The position numbers were made by a program, and so were the translations under genes. The notes below the pieces were generated by a model. The model searched no databases and had not been told where the DNA came from. It was given only the letters and a program-made list of their open reading frames with translations. A stretch of 64,000 nucleotides of DNA, from NCBI GenBank assembly GCA_033002965.1, contig JAURVB010013578.1, positions 101,694 through 165,693 of the forward strand. Direction: 5' to 3'. The DNA comes from Piper betle. Lineage: Eukaryota; Streptophyta; Magnoliopsida; Piperales; Piperaceae. This document shows positions 12,842-24,409 of the stretch, one piece after another (position 1 is the first letter of the stretch; each line of letters starts with the position of its first letter).

Positions 12842-12844
12842 TAT

Positions 12845-13657
12845 CCTATCAAATAAGCTTATTAGCATATAACTGACTTTTAAGGAATCATAACCCTTAG
12901 TTTTTAAAGAACTATAACTTATTGATTTTAGAATTGATCTAAAATCATTGATTTTTAAGGAATCATAACCATGAATTTTAGAGATTTCAAACTCTTTATT
13001 GTCTTGAAGGCTCCTTTCTTCAAGAATTAGATAATGTTCTTCCTTTTTTCCTGTAAATTGTCTAGATAGAATATCAGCTAATACATTATTTTTCCCAGAA
13101 ATATGTTCGAATTTTACTGTATAACCCATTCCTTGTATAACATTTTGAAAATTTAACCATCTTTTTGAATTATGTCTTTTGCTATTTTGGTTTTCCATAA
13201 ATTTTACTATGTTTTGGCAATCTGTTCTTAAGGTAAACTTTTTATTTAAATATAACTTAAAATTATTTATGGCATTTATCGCCCCCTGTATCTCCATATC
13301 TAAACTTGTCCAATTTTGATTTTTAAAATTTCCTTATGCATGTCCACTTTTTAAATCAAATTTACTGAATATTTTTTTATCTTGTATTAAATTTATAATA
13401 CTATCTTTATGAGGTAAATTGTAACCATCATCATATGTATTATCATTTAGTCTTTTATAATTAAATACTATCCTAGCTTTTCCTCTTGCTATTTCAGAAT
13501 GTTTTCTTACTATAAAAGCAGATCTACGAGGACTTACTAACCTTCTAATTAATCCTAAATCTATTAATTCTTTTATTTGGATTTTAAACTCCTTTATATC
13601 TTCAAGACTATATTCTAAGTTTGCTGTTCTTATTATTAAATCTGGATTCTTAATGTT
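12845..13657 (-). pseudogene. Endogenous caulimovirid pol remnant: RT start fused to RNase H
   Basis: Read on the minus strand from 13657, the sequence shows the N-terminal part of a pararetroviral reverse transcriptase (motifs LIRRLVSPR, RGKARIVFNYKRLN, FSKFDLKSG). It then passes at about 13350 directly into an RNase H domain (MEIQGAINAI, LRTDCQNIVKF, VKFEHISGKNN, ending ADILSR). The intervening RT palm with its YxDD box and the start of RNase H are missing, and an in-frame stop lies near the junction. RNase H ending in LSR without a downstream integrase is typical of Caulimoviridae rather than Ty3 elements. The 5' end is cut at the inverted duplication, which begins at 13658. The virus genus was not determined. 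Confidence 0.75.
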
Positions 13658-15309
13658 ACCCTCATACTTGCTGTTTGCGTGTTCTCCTAGCTAAAGTTGT
13701 CTTCTCATTCTTTTTTTTAATATACACTTTGACATAAAAGCAACTTTGTTTGCAGGAAATAAGCACAGAGGAAGTGATGTTGCATCTGAAATATGTTAAG
13801 TTGGTAAGTCTTAAGCATTTTTGGTATTCCATACTTTGTTTTACATTAACAATAATTTGTTTTGCCTGAAAAGTTTGGTTTATCATTTCATATTATCTCT
13901 TAGCAAGGCTGGGATTTCATATTATGAACTGATTGTGGTTATGTTTGAAGAAGCATATCAATAATATTAATTATGTGGGAGAGATCTCAAGATCTCAGTG
14001 TCTGAAAGGTCTCTGGAATGCAATTCTTTCATTAGAAGTTGTTCTCAAACATGCTCTAAAAAGTTGATTGCTTTAAGTTTTGAGTTAAAATCCTGCCTGA
14101 GTTTTTGAGAGAATATATAATTTGCCTTGGCAAGTATTTTGGAAACTATATCAGTATCAGAGATGAGCTTTGAACTGCGATTGGTAAATTGTCAAAGTTC
14201 GGTATAGAACTTATAAACATTCTTTTTAAAACTTAAATAATCCAGTCAACAAATTGCAGTGGAAAGAGTATTAATATTGGGCCTTCATTGCCGAGCCCTA
14301 GCTCTGATTATGTCTTGTGACATGTATTTTGTACAATATAGATCCATATATATCTTTTCCTGATGTTCAGTTGCTGGCTTTTGCAGTTGAAGCCTCCGCT
14401 TGCAGATAAAAGTCACAAAAAATTTGAGGACAAAATTGATTGCCCTCCATAGGTGTGTAACATATTGTAGTGGCTGATTCTCTTGCCATTTCTACGTGCA
14501 ATCTAAGTTCCGATTGTACATATGAATTTTTGCTTCTAACAGAAGTATAGCAGGAAAGTTGTGTTTGTAGCTAAGTCGGTGATCTTGTTCTAATTTCGTT
14601 GACTATCATGTAAGATAACTCCAATTGATTTTTTTGCATATTGAAGTTCGAGTTATTGTTTGTGTCAAATGCAGATACATCAGTTTTGTATCATACCAAA
14701 AATGTGTTCTTGTAGAATTGTGGTAATTTGATCGATATAAATGAGGCAATTGGTGTTTCTTTAAACAAAGGAAGATTATGTCTTTTTTGGGTACCCAAAA
14801 TTTTAATTTGCTGTGAAAAGGAAATTTTTATTTCTTGTAAAAATATGAGTGTTTTTAAAACCTAGTACACAGAGCTGCTAGAGTAAGCCAAAGATAAACT
14901 TATCCAAGCCAAGTTACATTGCACTGACTTGCCTTGGTTGAGACTCAACATAGTTGAGACTCAACATAGTAACACTCAACATAGTAACAGGTGAGTCCTA
15001 TCTTCTTGGTTCCATCAAGTTTATTTCACCGGAATATTTTTTTCCTCTTGTATTTTACTGTTTGTGATAATTTATCACTGATCTGTCATGTAAAGAGCAG
15101 CTCACTGTTTGTTTGTTCAGCGGCCAATCTCATTTAAAATATGTTTGATATCATGCAGAGCTCTTGTGAATCTCAAATAGAACCTACATGAAGTCCATAG
15201 TATAAATAGGCAGCTCTATTTATTTTCTTTATTTCATTTTAACAATAAAAGAAAGCAGCATCCTTTTCTTTGCTATCCATCTTTGTGTTGAATGATAAAA
15301 CACGTCATG
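13658..15309 (+). repeat. Left arm of a 1.6-kb inverted duplication
   Basis: This is the reverse complement of 16284-17905 over its whole length, with scattered substitutions and small indels (similarity well above 90% by eye). The outer boundary is at ACCCTCATACTTGC (13658), matching GCAAGTATGAGGGT ending at 17905. The inner boundary is at AAAACACGTCATG (15309), matching CATAACGTGTTTT at 16284. It carries copies of the last two exons, the intron between them and the 3' flank of the zinc-finger gene on the right. Confidence 0.95.
13756..14452 (+). pseudogene. Partial inverted copy of zinc-finger gene (last two exons)
   Basis: Two exon copies keep intact splice signals. The 48-nt exon at 13756-13803 (after TTTGCAG, before GTAAGTC) encodes EISTEEVMLHLKYVKL. 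The terminal exon at 14387-14452 (after TTTTGCAG) encodes LKPPLADKSHKKFEDKI and ends CPP-stop. The source gene has KRRKK where this copy has KSHKK. All upstream exons and any promoter are absent and the copy abuts the viral fragment at 13657, so no complete protein can be made. Transcription into this arm from either side would give RNA antisense to the source gene's 3' end. Confidence 0.85.
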
Positions 15310-16283
15310 AAACATTTATAAAATTTCAAATTATTTTGTTGATTTTAACTCTCTCATCATAATTATCAAAGTAATTGAAATAAAAATTATTTTTAAGTAT
15401 TTTTAAATTAGTATATGTTTTAAAAAAAGTAGGTAAAACGGATGCCTAATAAACTAAAATTTTATCAACCACATATTTATGATGTCCACTTCCCATACGT
15501 ATAGATTAGATCCTATCATGTGAGACATTAAAAAAAATCAAATTAGAAGGGTAGCTCAAATCACCTTAATTTTTCCATATTATTATTAATATTATTATTG
15601 CGGGAAAAGATGTAATCGGTTTGGTCTTCTATTCCTGCAACAAAAGCTTGACACTAGGCAATAAGCTTCTTCTCCTTTGCCCTGCACCAGAAGAATTCAG
15701 AAAAAGCCTAACGCCTGCATTGTTCTAGATTAAGCCCAAGAGTGGAGCCGCTGCGCTTGCAAAAGGCTCCATGGGCCACAGTGACGATCTAGTGGTTTGC
15801 TGCTGATTGCAAAGCCTGCAATATTCGCCCTGCAACCGCGTTATTGAAAACACAACACCACAATTTTTTTGACCATTTAGAGTTTTTTTCTTTTTCCCAA
15901 GCTCTTTGATAATTCAGAGTTAGTGAGTACAATAATACCGTTTTTTTTTATAGTTATATTTCTTTGTTTCTTGGCACTGAGAAGGCTATACTTTATCATC
16001 GGAAATCTCTATTGTCAGCTTCCTGGATATGGCCATCTCTTACCTCGTTGCTCCGCCGGAGCTAAGAGCATTGCTGCCATGACAAGGGTTTGCCAGCACG
16101 GTCTTGTTAGTTTTTTCAGTGGCACTGTTGCTGATCCTATGCAAGTAATCAAGCTCATGGTCAGCTAGCAAGATGTTATTGTATGTTATTTTCTGCATGG
16201 AATGTTGCGACCCCGAAAAAAAATCAAACTAGATATATCAAATTAAACAAGATATAGGATGGAGCTTGCAATGAATACATACA
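15310..16283. other. Spacer between the inverted arms (974 bp)
   Basis: This single-copy sequence lies between the two arms. The first 300 bp are AT-rich and the second half is more balanced. It includes a short plus-strand frame (15923-16168). No transposon termini were recognised at the arm/spacer boundaries. Confidence 0.7.
15923..16168 (+). other. Short unrecognised frame in the spacer (81 codons)
   Basis: The frame begins with a hydrophobic stretch and continues with QLPGYGHLLPRCSAGAKSIA and CQHGLVSFFSGTVADPM, and its second half (16015-16165) has coding-like composition. I do not recognise a family. It could be a captured gene fragment, an exon of an unannotated gene, or chance. The start codon is arbitrary. 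Confidence 0.2.
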
Positions 16284-17905
16284 CATAACGTGTTTTATCA
16301 TTCAACACAAAGATGGGTTGCAAGAAAAGGCTGCTGCTTTCTTTTATTGCTAAAATGAAATAAAGAAAATAAATAGAGCTGCCTAATTATACCATGGACT
16401 TCATGTGGGTTCTATTTGAGGTTCACAGAGCTCTGCATAATATCAAACATGTTTTGAATGAGATTGGCCGCAGAATAAACATACAGTGAGCTGCTCTTTA
16501 TGACAGATCAGTGATAAATTATCACAAACAGTAAAATACGAGAAGAAAAAAAAATTCTGGTGAAATAAACTTGAGGGAACCAAGAAGATAGGACTCACCT
16601 GTTACTATGTTGAGTCTCAACCCACCCAGGCAAGTCAGTGCAATGTAACTTGGCTTGGATAAGTTTATCTTTGGCTTGCTCTAGCGGCTCTGTGTACTAG
16701 ATTTTAAAAACACTCATGTTTTTACAAGAAATAAAAATTTCCTTTTCACAACAAATTAAAATTTTGGATACCCAAAAAAGACATAATCTTCCTTTGTTTA
16801 AAGAAACACCAATTGCCTCATTTATACTGATCAAATTACCACAATTCTACAAGAACACATTTTTGGTATGATACAAAACTGATGCATCTGCATTTGACAC
16901 AAACAATAACTCGAACTTCAATAATCAAAAGAAGAAATCAATTGGAGTTATCTTACATGATAGTCAAAGAAATTAGAACAAGGTCACCGACTTAGCTACA
17001 AACACAACTTTCCTGCTATACTTCTGCTAGAAGCAAAAATTCATATGTACAATCGGAACTTAGATTGCACATAGAAATGGCAAGAGAATCAGCCACTACA
17101 ATATGTTACACACCTATGGAGGGCAATCAATTTTGTCCTCAAATTTTTTGCGCCTTTTATCTGCAAGCGGTGGCTTCAACTGCAAAAGCCAGCAACTGAA
17201 CATCAGAAAAAGATATATATGGATCTATATTGTACAAAATACATGTCACAAGACATAATCAGAGCTAGGGCTCGGCAATGAAGGCCCAATATTAATACTC
17301 TTTCCACCGCAATTTGTTGACTGGATTATTTAAGTTTTAACAAGAATGTTTATAAGGTTCTATACCGAACTTTGACAATTTACCAATCGCAGTTCAAAGC
17401 TCATCTCTGATACTGGTATAGTTTCCAAAATACTTGCCAAGGCAAATTATATATTCTCTCAAAAACTCAGGCAGGATTTTAACTCGAAACTTAGAGCAAT
17501 CAACTTTTAGAGCATGTTTGAGAACAACTTCTAATGAAGAATTGCATTCCAGAGACCTTCAGACACTGAGATCTTGAGATCTCTCCCACATAATTAATAT
17601 TATAGATATGCTTCTTCAAACATAACCACAATCAGTTCATAATATGAAATCCCAGCCTTGCTAAGATATAATATGAAATGGTAAACCAAACTTTTCAGGC
17701 AAAATAAATTATTGTTAATGTGAAATAAAGTATGGAATACCAAAAATGCTTAAGACTTACCAACTTAACATATTTCAGATGCAACATCACTTCCTCTGTG
17801 CTTATTTCCTGCAAACAAAGTTGCTTTTATGTCAAAGTGTATATGAAAAAAAGAATGAGAAGACAACTTTAGCTAGGAGAACACGCAAACAGCAAGTATG
17901 AGGGT
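16284..17905 (-). repeat. Right arm of the 1.6-kb inverted duplication
   Basis: This is the reverse complement of 13658-15309. It contains the genuine last two exons of the zinc-finger gene (17114-17179 and 17761-17808), the intron between them and about 830 bp past the stop codon. It is taken as the parental side because the remaining exons continue uninterrupted to the right. Confidence 0.95.
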
Positions 17906-20900
17906 TAGAAGGGAGTAGAACAAGATTAGCATAAATAACTCTCACTACAGCAAATGCATTTTTAAATTTCCACAGATCTAAGAGCCTTACTGAGATTAGC
18001 CTGGCTCAACTTCTACAAACTAAATACAAAAATTTTCTTTCCTTGTTATAGAAGAGGTGCAATTCTGTTTTCTGTCCACTTCGAAGAAATTTACATTCTT
18101 TAAATCACAAGATGCGATAAACCCTAAGTTCATAAGCTACTTAATTTAACATTTAACGTGCATTAAGGGACAGAATTTTTAGATATTTTTCAGATACAGG
18201 TTTGACTAGTTCAAACAATTCTGTTTTGTCAGACCGCTAGTCAGACACAAGAGCCAACTGCCGATATGCATGTTAGATAATAATTTATTTTTTTTAAGGT
18301 TATTGATCTCAACAAAAATCTTAAAAGAAAACTCAAAAATAAAACGGCGACATTCATTCCATCTTGAAACTGATGACATAAATATCCACTATGCCTATTT
18401 ATATGTACTAATGGAGATTTCTAAAGATCACCAAGACAATTTGTTCTGCACAATCACCTTGATTAAGCAGACACTAATCAAAGATATATCATTAAAATTA
18501 CATCTATTCAATCAAATTCAAAGCTTGGAAAGAACTCTTTATTGTTCAATTCAATAAATTAAAAAGAACTCCTTAATTGCACAGCATCACACGCTTTGGC
18601 ATAAGACTCAAAGATGATGTGTCTCAGAGTGCACAAAAAGAAAAGTAAGTTCTCTACAAAAAGAAAAGTAAGTTCTCTGTGATCATCTTTCCTAGGTGGG
18701 CATCACAATAGGTATTAATTTGTTAACAAATGCCAAAAGCATGATTAAGCAAACTCATCATGATCCACGTTAGTCCAACCTTATCTATTGTTAGGTTCCA
18801 ATATCAACGTCAACTAATCAATCCATGATTGTAACGTTTAACAATCCCTTCATTCTTCATTTATAAAAACATAATTTATGCAGTGATTTCTTAAAAGTGT
18901 ACCATCGGCCAGTTAATCTTTTAACTAAAATTAATCAAGACAGAAAATTGATTTAATCAGTTAAGACTTGTATCCTACCTGAGGAACAGCACAATCAGCA
19001 TGAATTGGATCCCATACAACACAACAGGAACAGTCCCAATCATCTGTTTGAGTTTCAAAAAGTGGAGCCCTGATAAGAGAATTGGGAATTATTAAATCTT
19101 ACAGCATTAAATGTAGGCTGATTTTTTGAAAAGATCGCAGATGTAGCATAAGTTGTTACAAAAGAGAAAAGACTTTCTTGCAGGTATGAAGAAAAAAAAA
19201 GAAAAGATAAACGAGAACAAAAGGGTCAAAGCTTTGTAAATCAAGTAAATAACACCAGTTACAGCAAAGGGGATAACTCACATATATAACGTACTAATGA
19301 AATCTATAAAACTAGTAATTTCATAGATCAATCCTTTTAAGAGTTGCTCTCATTAATTACCAACCTCTTTCCGGGGAAAAGAGGAAGAACATGAAGAGTA
19401 CTTAAAAGTAAGCCCATCTAGACTAAAAGTGTTAGCAAGGTGCCCTGCATCAATCTTCTTTTCCAAAACCAAAGCCAAGTTCAGAAATCAGTTTGTCATA
19501 CTTTCTTCACAAACTTCTATGACATGCGACAATCAATTTATTCAGGTAACAAACATTAAACCTCTAATAATTCATTATGCATAATAAGTGGTTAATATTT
19601 GGACATTAAAAACCAAAAAGTCATATTTTCTCTACAATCTTCTACAACATGTGACAATTATTCTATTCAGGTAACAAACATTAAACCTATAATAATTCAT
19701 TATGCATAAGTGGTTAATGTTTGGACATTAAAAACAAAAAATTTGCATGTTTATGTAAATAAAAAACTACAGGCAGCTGACTGACTGTGAAGCACAAATA
19801 TCAAGAAGGCCTAATTGTCTAGTCAAGCAGATTGGTCTACACTAGTGAAATATATTGAACATTATTAGAAAAAGGTAATGCATTGAAAATAATTTTCAGA
19901 CATAAGATGAACTGCCATGGCCATAGATGCTATAATCCTTTATCCTTTATTTTCTGAAGTGTGCATGCAGGGTACAAAATTGTCATATCATTCTAAAACA
20001 AGTTTTGATGCCCTGATCATGGTTTGCCATTATGGTTGTATATTGGCCAAATATCAGCTGGATGACAGGTTTTGCAACTTGCCGAAACGAAATTCGCTGG
20101 CAAAATCAATTTCTCCCATATCGCCAATCCAATGAAAATTTTGCCAAATATCAGTGATATTTGAATTGTATGTTTGTCTTCAAACCCATTAACCCATCTA
20201 CACAAAATTAGTTGTTTGGTCCCATTAATCCACAAGTACATGTTGATCCACCATGTTTGTACACAATTACTTTGTTTTGCAATTTTGATTACCATGTTGA
20301 TTATTTACTAGCCTGATAATTTTACATTTGTTAGATAAATTATTTAAACTTAAAGTGCTTTGTGAGTAAATTTTTAATGTTTTGAATGGATTTTTTTATA
20401 AGTATCTTGCTTAGTGGATTATTAATAGCTTATTTATATTATTAATTGGTTTAAATTAAGTAAGCTTTAATGAGTATTATTGTTCATAAACTATGTTGTT
20501 TGGGGTTCAAACCCAAGTTTATGCATTCAAAAGCTAGAAAATAATCATCCCTATCTTATAATAATATATTATTAGCATCGCAATTTTTTTGAAAATTGCT
20601 CGCATATCTCCAATATATCCCGTCAATCGGATGTTTGAAACAAACTCGATATCCGATATTGCAAACGATGGTCATGGTATACTAGGAAAAAGAACTATTT
20701 AAATATTTTATCATTCTACTATATGAAATTTAACTACCAAAGCCATGTCAAAATCGTATTAGTGTCAACAGATATTGACAATTGAAATTGTTTACAACAA
20801 ATACATCTACCATCAGCAAAATCTACATAAATATATAAAACCCAAAAATTTTAATCCAGTGTCGCCACATGTCATTTTAGTAGTTTACAATATTACCCCT

Positions 20901-23900
20901 TCCTCCAATATAGCTAATGAACAACAATTACGATCTATGATTGTTCCTTCTTCTTCTTTTTCTTCTTTGACCTTATCCCAAAGTGAGGTTGTGGACATGG
21001 TCCCTAATTCAATTTAGTTGTATATATTAGTAAAATTCGCACATGTTTGGAAAGAAATCAAGGTGAGGTAAATAAACTAAGAAAATCAAGTTCATGCAAA
21101 ACCAAATCCCATTACCTACGCCATTTTCCACAAACAACTTCTTTAGCAACACCTTTGGTGTTATCAAATATCACTTCTCTACATTGGAGCCAATTGCCAA
21201 TAAATTTTCCTCTAGCAAAAGGAATTGCGTTCCATCCCTGCAAAAATAAAGCAATATTAGTTCACTCCTATTGGTTTACTCAGGCACACATAAAAACAAA
21301 ACTTTGAAAGCCATTAAAGTACAAGGAAAAAAATTAATTAATAATTAACAGAGCTTAAATCATTGTTTCTTCATACAATGTGTAATTGGCTGCATTTTCA
21401 CATGCAAATGTGGCCGAGGCTCAAAAACCTAAAATGCTTTCCCTTCTTATCAACTGTTAAATAAACCACCAGACCACCATAAATGTAGCATTCAAAGTAC
21501 AAACTCCTAGCAGAGACTGCTCCAAATCAAAATTCACATCTCCTTACTGGCATCATTATGATACCAGACAATTTCTCATAGATACATTCTATTGTTCCCT
21601 TTCATTTAAGCTTCTTCATGCATCTGCTCCAACAACAGCATTTTTAATAAGACCAATACAATAAAGTTATGGCAATTAGTATACCACAAGTACTAAGTAC
21701 AACCTAGAACAAGAATTGCAGTATAATAAATATTATTACTTACATGCACTTTCAATGACTCGGCAATATCAATTTCATCAGGTTGTCCAAAACTGTCAAT
21801 GTCACTGCCACAGATAGCCATCGATCAAAAGGAAAATCATAACAGAGAAGCGTAATAATACTACAAAAAGCACTCACAGCAACAAAAATGCACCAGAAGT
21901 TCACTTTTGTAAGTTTACAGTCAAACAATCACGCATCAGTTTAGTAGATTGTGGATCTAATCAGCACACAACTGTGTAGGGAACACTTGCCCAACAAGTC
22001 TTGCTACATAAGATATTTGGAATAATATATAAACTAAAACTCTATGTTCAGCTAAATGCGCTCAATAAAGGATGAAATAGCTAAACTGAATCCTTTATCC
22101 TGAGGTTACAAAGAATGCAACTAGGATATGGAAATATACAACTTTTTCAAAGTGCATGCCTGCTTTTGCAATGTGCCACACAAATTCAGCAGAACAGAAA
22201 AATTATGCCTCTTTGGAATTCCACAAAAATAAGAAAGAAACTCACCAGAACAAATAAACTATGACCTAAACTAAGTGTAGGTTTCGATCATGTGTAATAT
22301 GGAAATCAAATAGCGTATTGCTTTTCAAAGGTGATAGAAGGAGCCCAGGACTGTATATGAGAGAATAAGTATTTTTAATAAATAAAATTGTACCTAATAG
22401 TGGGACCTGACCACCCAGGAACTTCTGCCTGAAATGGTGCACCAATGCACATGCCAGAATCATATGCTTCTGTTCCTTCTAACATAATAGAAATTAAGCT
22501 GGATCCACTTCGCAATTTTTTCTTGTACCCAGAAGTTTCATTTAAAATTTTCATGGGATTCCCTCTTTTAGAGACTTCGAGTACAAGTTTTGGCCTTCTC
22601 TTCTTACATCGGTCACAAAACCGATTCTCTTCTTCTATCTTTTCCCCTTCAGGAATACCACAAAATAAATGGAAAGCTTCTCGACAACGATGACAAATAA
22701 GCATCTTCATTGGAGTATCTGAAAGATGGCAAATTTAAAGGAACGACAGTGAATTTTATTATTTCCATTAGCAGGTTAGTATCATATTGAGCAAAAACAG
22801 TCAGGATGATCATCCGAGCTTACCATCTAAAATAACAGTTTAGGAAAAATCCACTTAAAGGAATATTGGAAGACGAACACATACCAGTTTGTAGATCTTT
22901 GACCGGCAAGTCTCTAACTTGATCATTTACATTGTTGACCTGACTCAAGAAAGAAACTCCAAAATTTTTATAGGACGAAAAATTACATTTTGCATGTTGC
23001 TTTCTTCGGTGATAGACAAGGTAACTTTTTCCATTTATATGGTTTGCAGCTATATCCTCAAGATTGGATGAGACAGAAGATGTTCCTGTTGCAGCATCAA
23101 TCCTATTAACTGCATAATCTGTTGCCTCTTCCACATTGGAAACATACTCCAAGCACTGATTTGAAAAGTGATCATCACGATTTGAAGTCTGATACCCAGC
23201 CTCAACACAATTCGGCTTGTCTGAATTATGATGGTTTCCCCATATTGAGTCATAAAAAATGTTTTTTGGCATGGTTAAAATAGGGTTCTCTAAAAACATT
23301 GCACCTGCATTAAGGAGGCATTATTGCAAACTGTCCAAACATGGGGAAACTTATATAAAATTTGAACAACAAGAAATATTCCAGATAAAGAAGATTTGAT
23401 AGACACATAACACTGGATCTTCAAAATATTTCTAAAATATGCCCTACCTAAAGCATTGTTTTCAGAATCAATTGTGAAAGCGCAATGATTCGAACTATCC
23501 CAATGATCAGGCTCTGTCATCAGAACTAAATCTCTTTCTCCAATTCTGCCAGAATCAAATACTGACATCTTACTGTCCATACATAAATCTAATTTTCTCA
23601 CTTTAGCACTTGGATGGTTGTGCTCACTAGAAATAATAACTCCAGAATGAACAGAAGAAGAATACTTGCATCTAGTGTTTCGTTTCTTTCGATTGTAAAC
23701 AAAATAAAATTTCCTACTTTTAGGGGTAGCAGGAACGCTTTTGACATTGGACAAACCAGAAGATGTTGAAGGAGTTGAGTCATTTCTATAAATATCTTTT
23801 CCTTCATTTAGTTCAGAAGTATACTGTGAGCAGTGATCAAAACAACTCTCCTCACTGTTTGATGTCTGACATCCAGTCTGAAGACAATTAGGCCAATCTG

Positions 23901-23979
23901 AATTTATCTGTTTCCCACACATTGAGACAGAAAATATGGGTTTGGGCATGAGAGTGATAACCGAGTTTTGTACAATCAT
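17114..23979 (-). CDS. PHD/CW-like zinc-finger protein (predicted 554 aa, 8 coding exons)
   Basis: Coding exons on the minus strand, in order: 23979-23448, 23304-22885, 22718-22394, 21804-21744, 21237-21116, 19069-18979, 17808-17761, 17179-17114 (1665 nt including stop). All introns are GT-AG and the phases join without a break. Residues 1-317 come from two tandem-duplicated exons rich in Ser/Asn/Lys. Exon 4 has Cys326-x2-Cys-x4-His334-x2-Cys-x14-Cys352-x2-Cys, the second half of a PHD finger, followed by VPGWSGPT. Residues 462-517 (WLQC, CGKWRRAP, WDCSCC, WDP, ADCAVPQ) resemble a CW-type zinc domain with a longer first loop, as in plant RING/FYVE/PHD-superfamily proteins. The tail is Lys-rich. 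A chromatin-associated role is inferred from the domains. The start codon is the first ATG after the 5' UTR intron. The terminal exons lie in the right arm of the inverted duplication. Confidence 0.82.
19495..19741. repeat. Tandem duplication within an intron (2 x about 125 bp)
   Basis: Two consecutive copies share 'caggtaacaaacattaaacct.taataattcattatgcata' and 'agtggttaat.tttggacattaaaaac'. It lies in the 2-kb intron between exons 21116-21237 and 18979-19069 and is not coding. Confidence 0.85.
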
Positions 23980-23984
23980 TGCAC
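22885..23984 (-). repeat. Tandem exon duplication in the zinc-finger gene
   Basis: Exons 23448-23984 (537 nt) and 22885-23304 (420 nt) are homologous. Both follow an acceptor of the form TGCCTCCT..ATGCAG, begin GTGCAATG, encode a similar start (VITLMPKPIF versus ILTMPKNIF; PNCLQTGCQTSN versus PNCVEAGYQTSN) and share a KFYFVYNRKK / KSYLVYHRRK motif. Each starts at position 2 of a codon and ends after position 1, so the duplication kept the frame. Confidence 0.85.
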
Positions 23985-24409
23985 CTGCATAGAGGAGGCA
24001 TCATTATTGTATTAAACTGTCTCTTTCCTGACTAAACAACAAAACATTTAAAAAATCATAAAACTTCCTTGACAAGATATCTTTCAAGACAGGAAAAAAA
24101 TCAAAAGGGAAAAAGTATCTTATGCTAAAAATGAGAAACATGGTAAAACATCTAGTGGTCTCATCAACCTGGAATTCTAGAAGCCAAAGTCGTGCTTACA
24201 AGCTATGTTAAACATGTCTTTGTAAGATTAACAGCTTGCCAACAACCAATGAAGAGCCAATAGGAATATGCCCATGAACAAGTTATACAACCTCATTTTT
24301 TAACCCCACTATAATGTATGCAATGCTCATCAAATTTCCTACTAGACTAATTATAGCACTGTAAATAGAATACTCATAAGTTGGTACATTTATTAAAAAA
24401 AAGAAAAGA

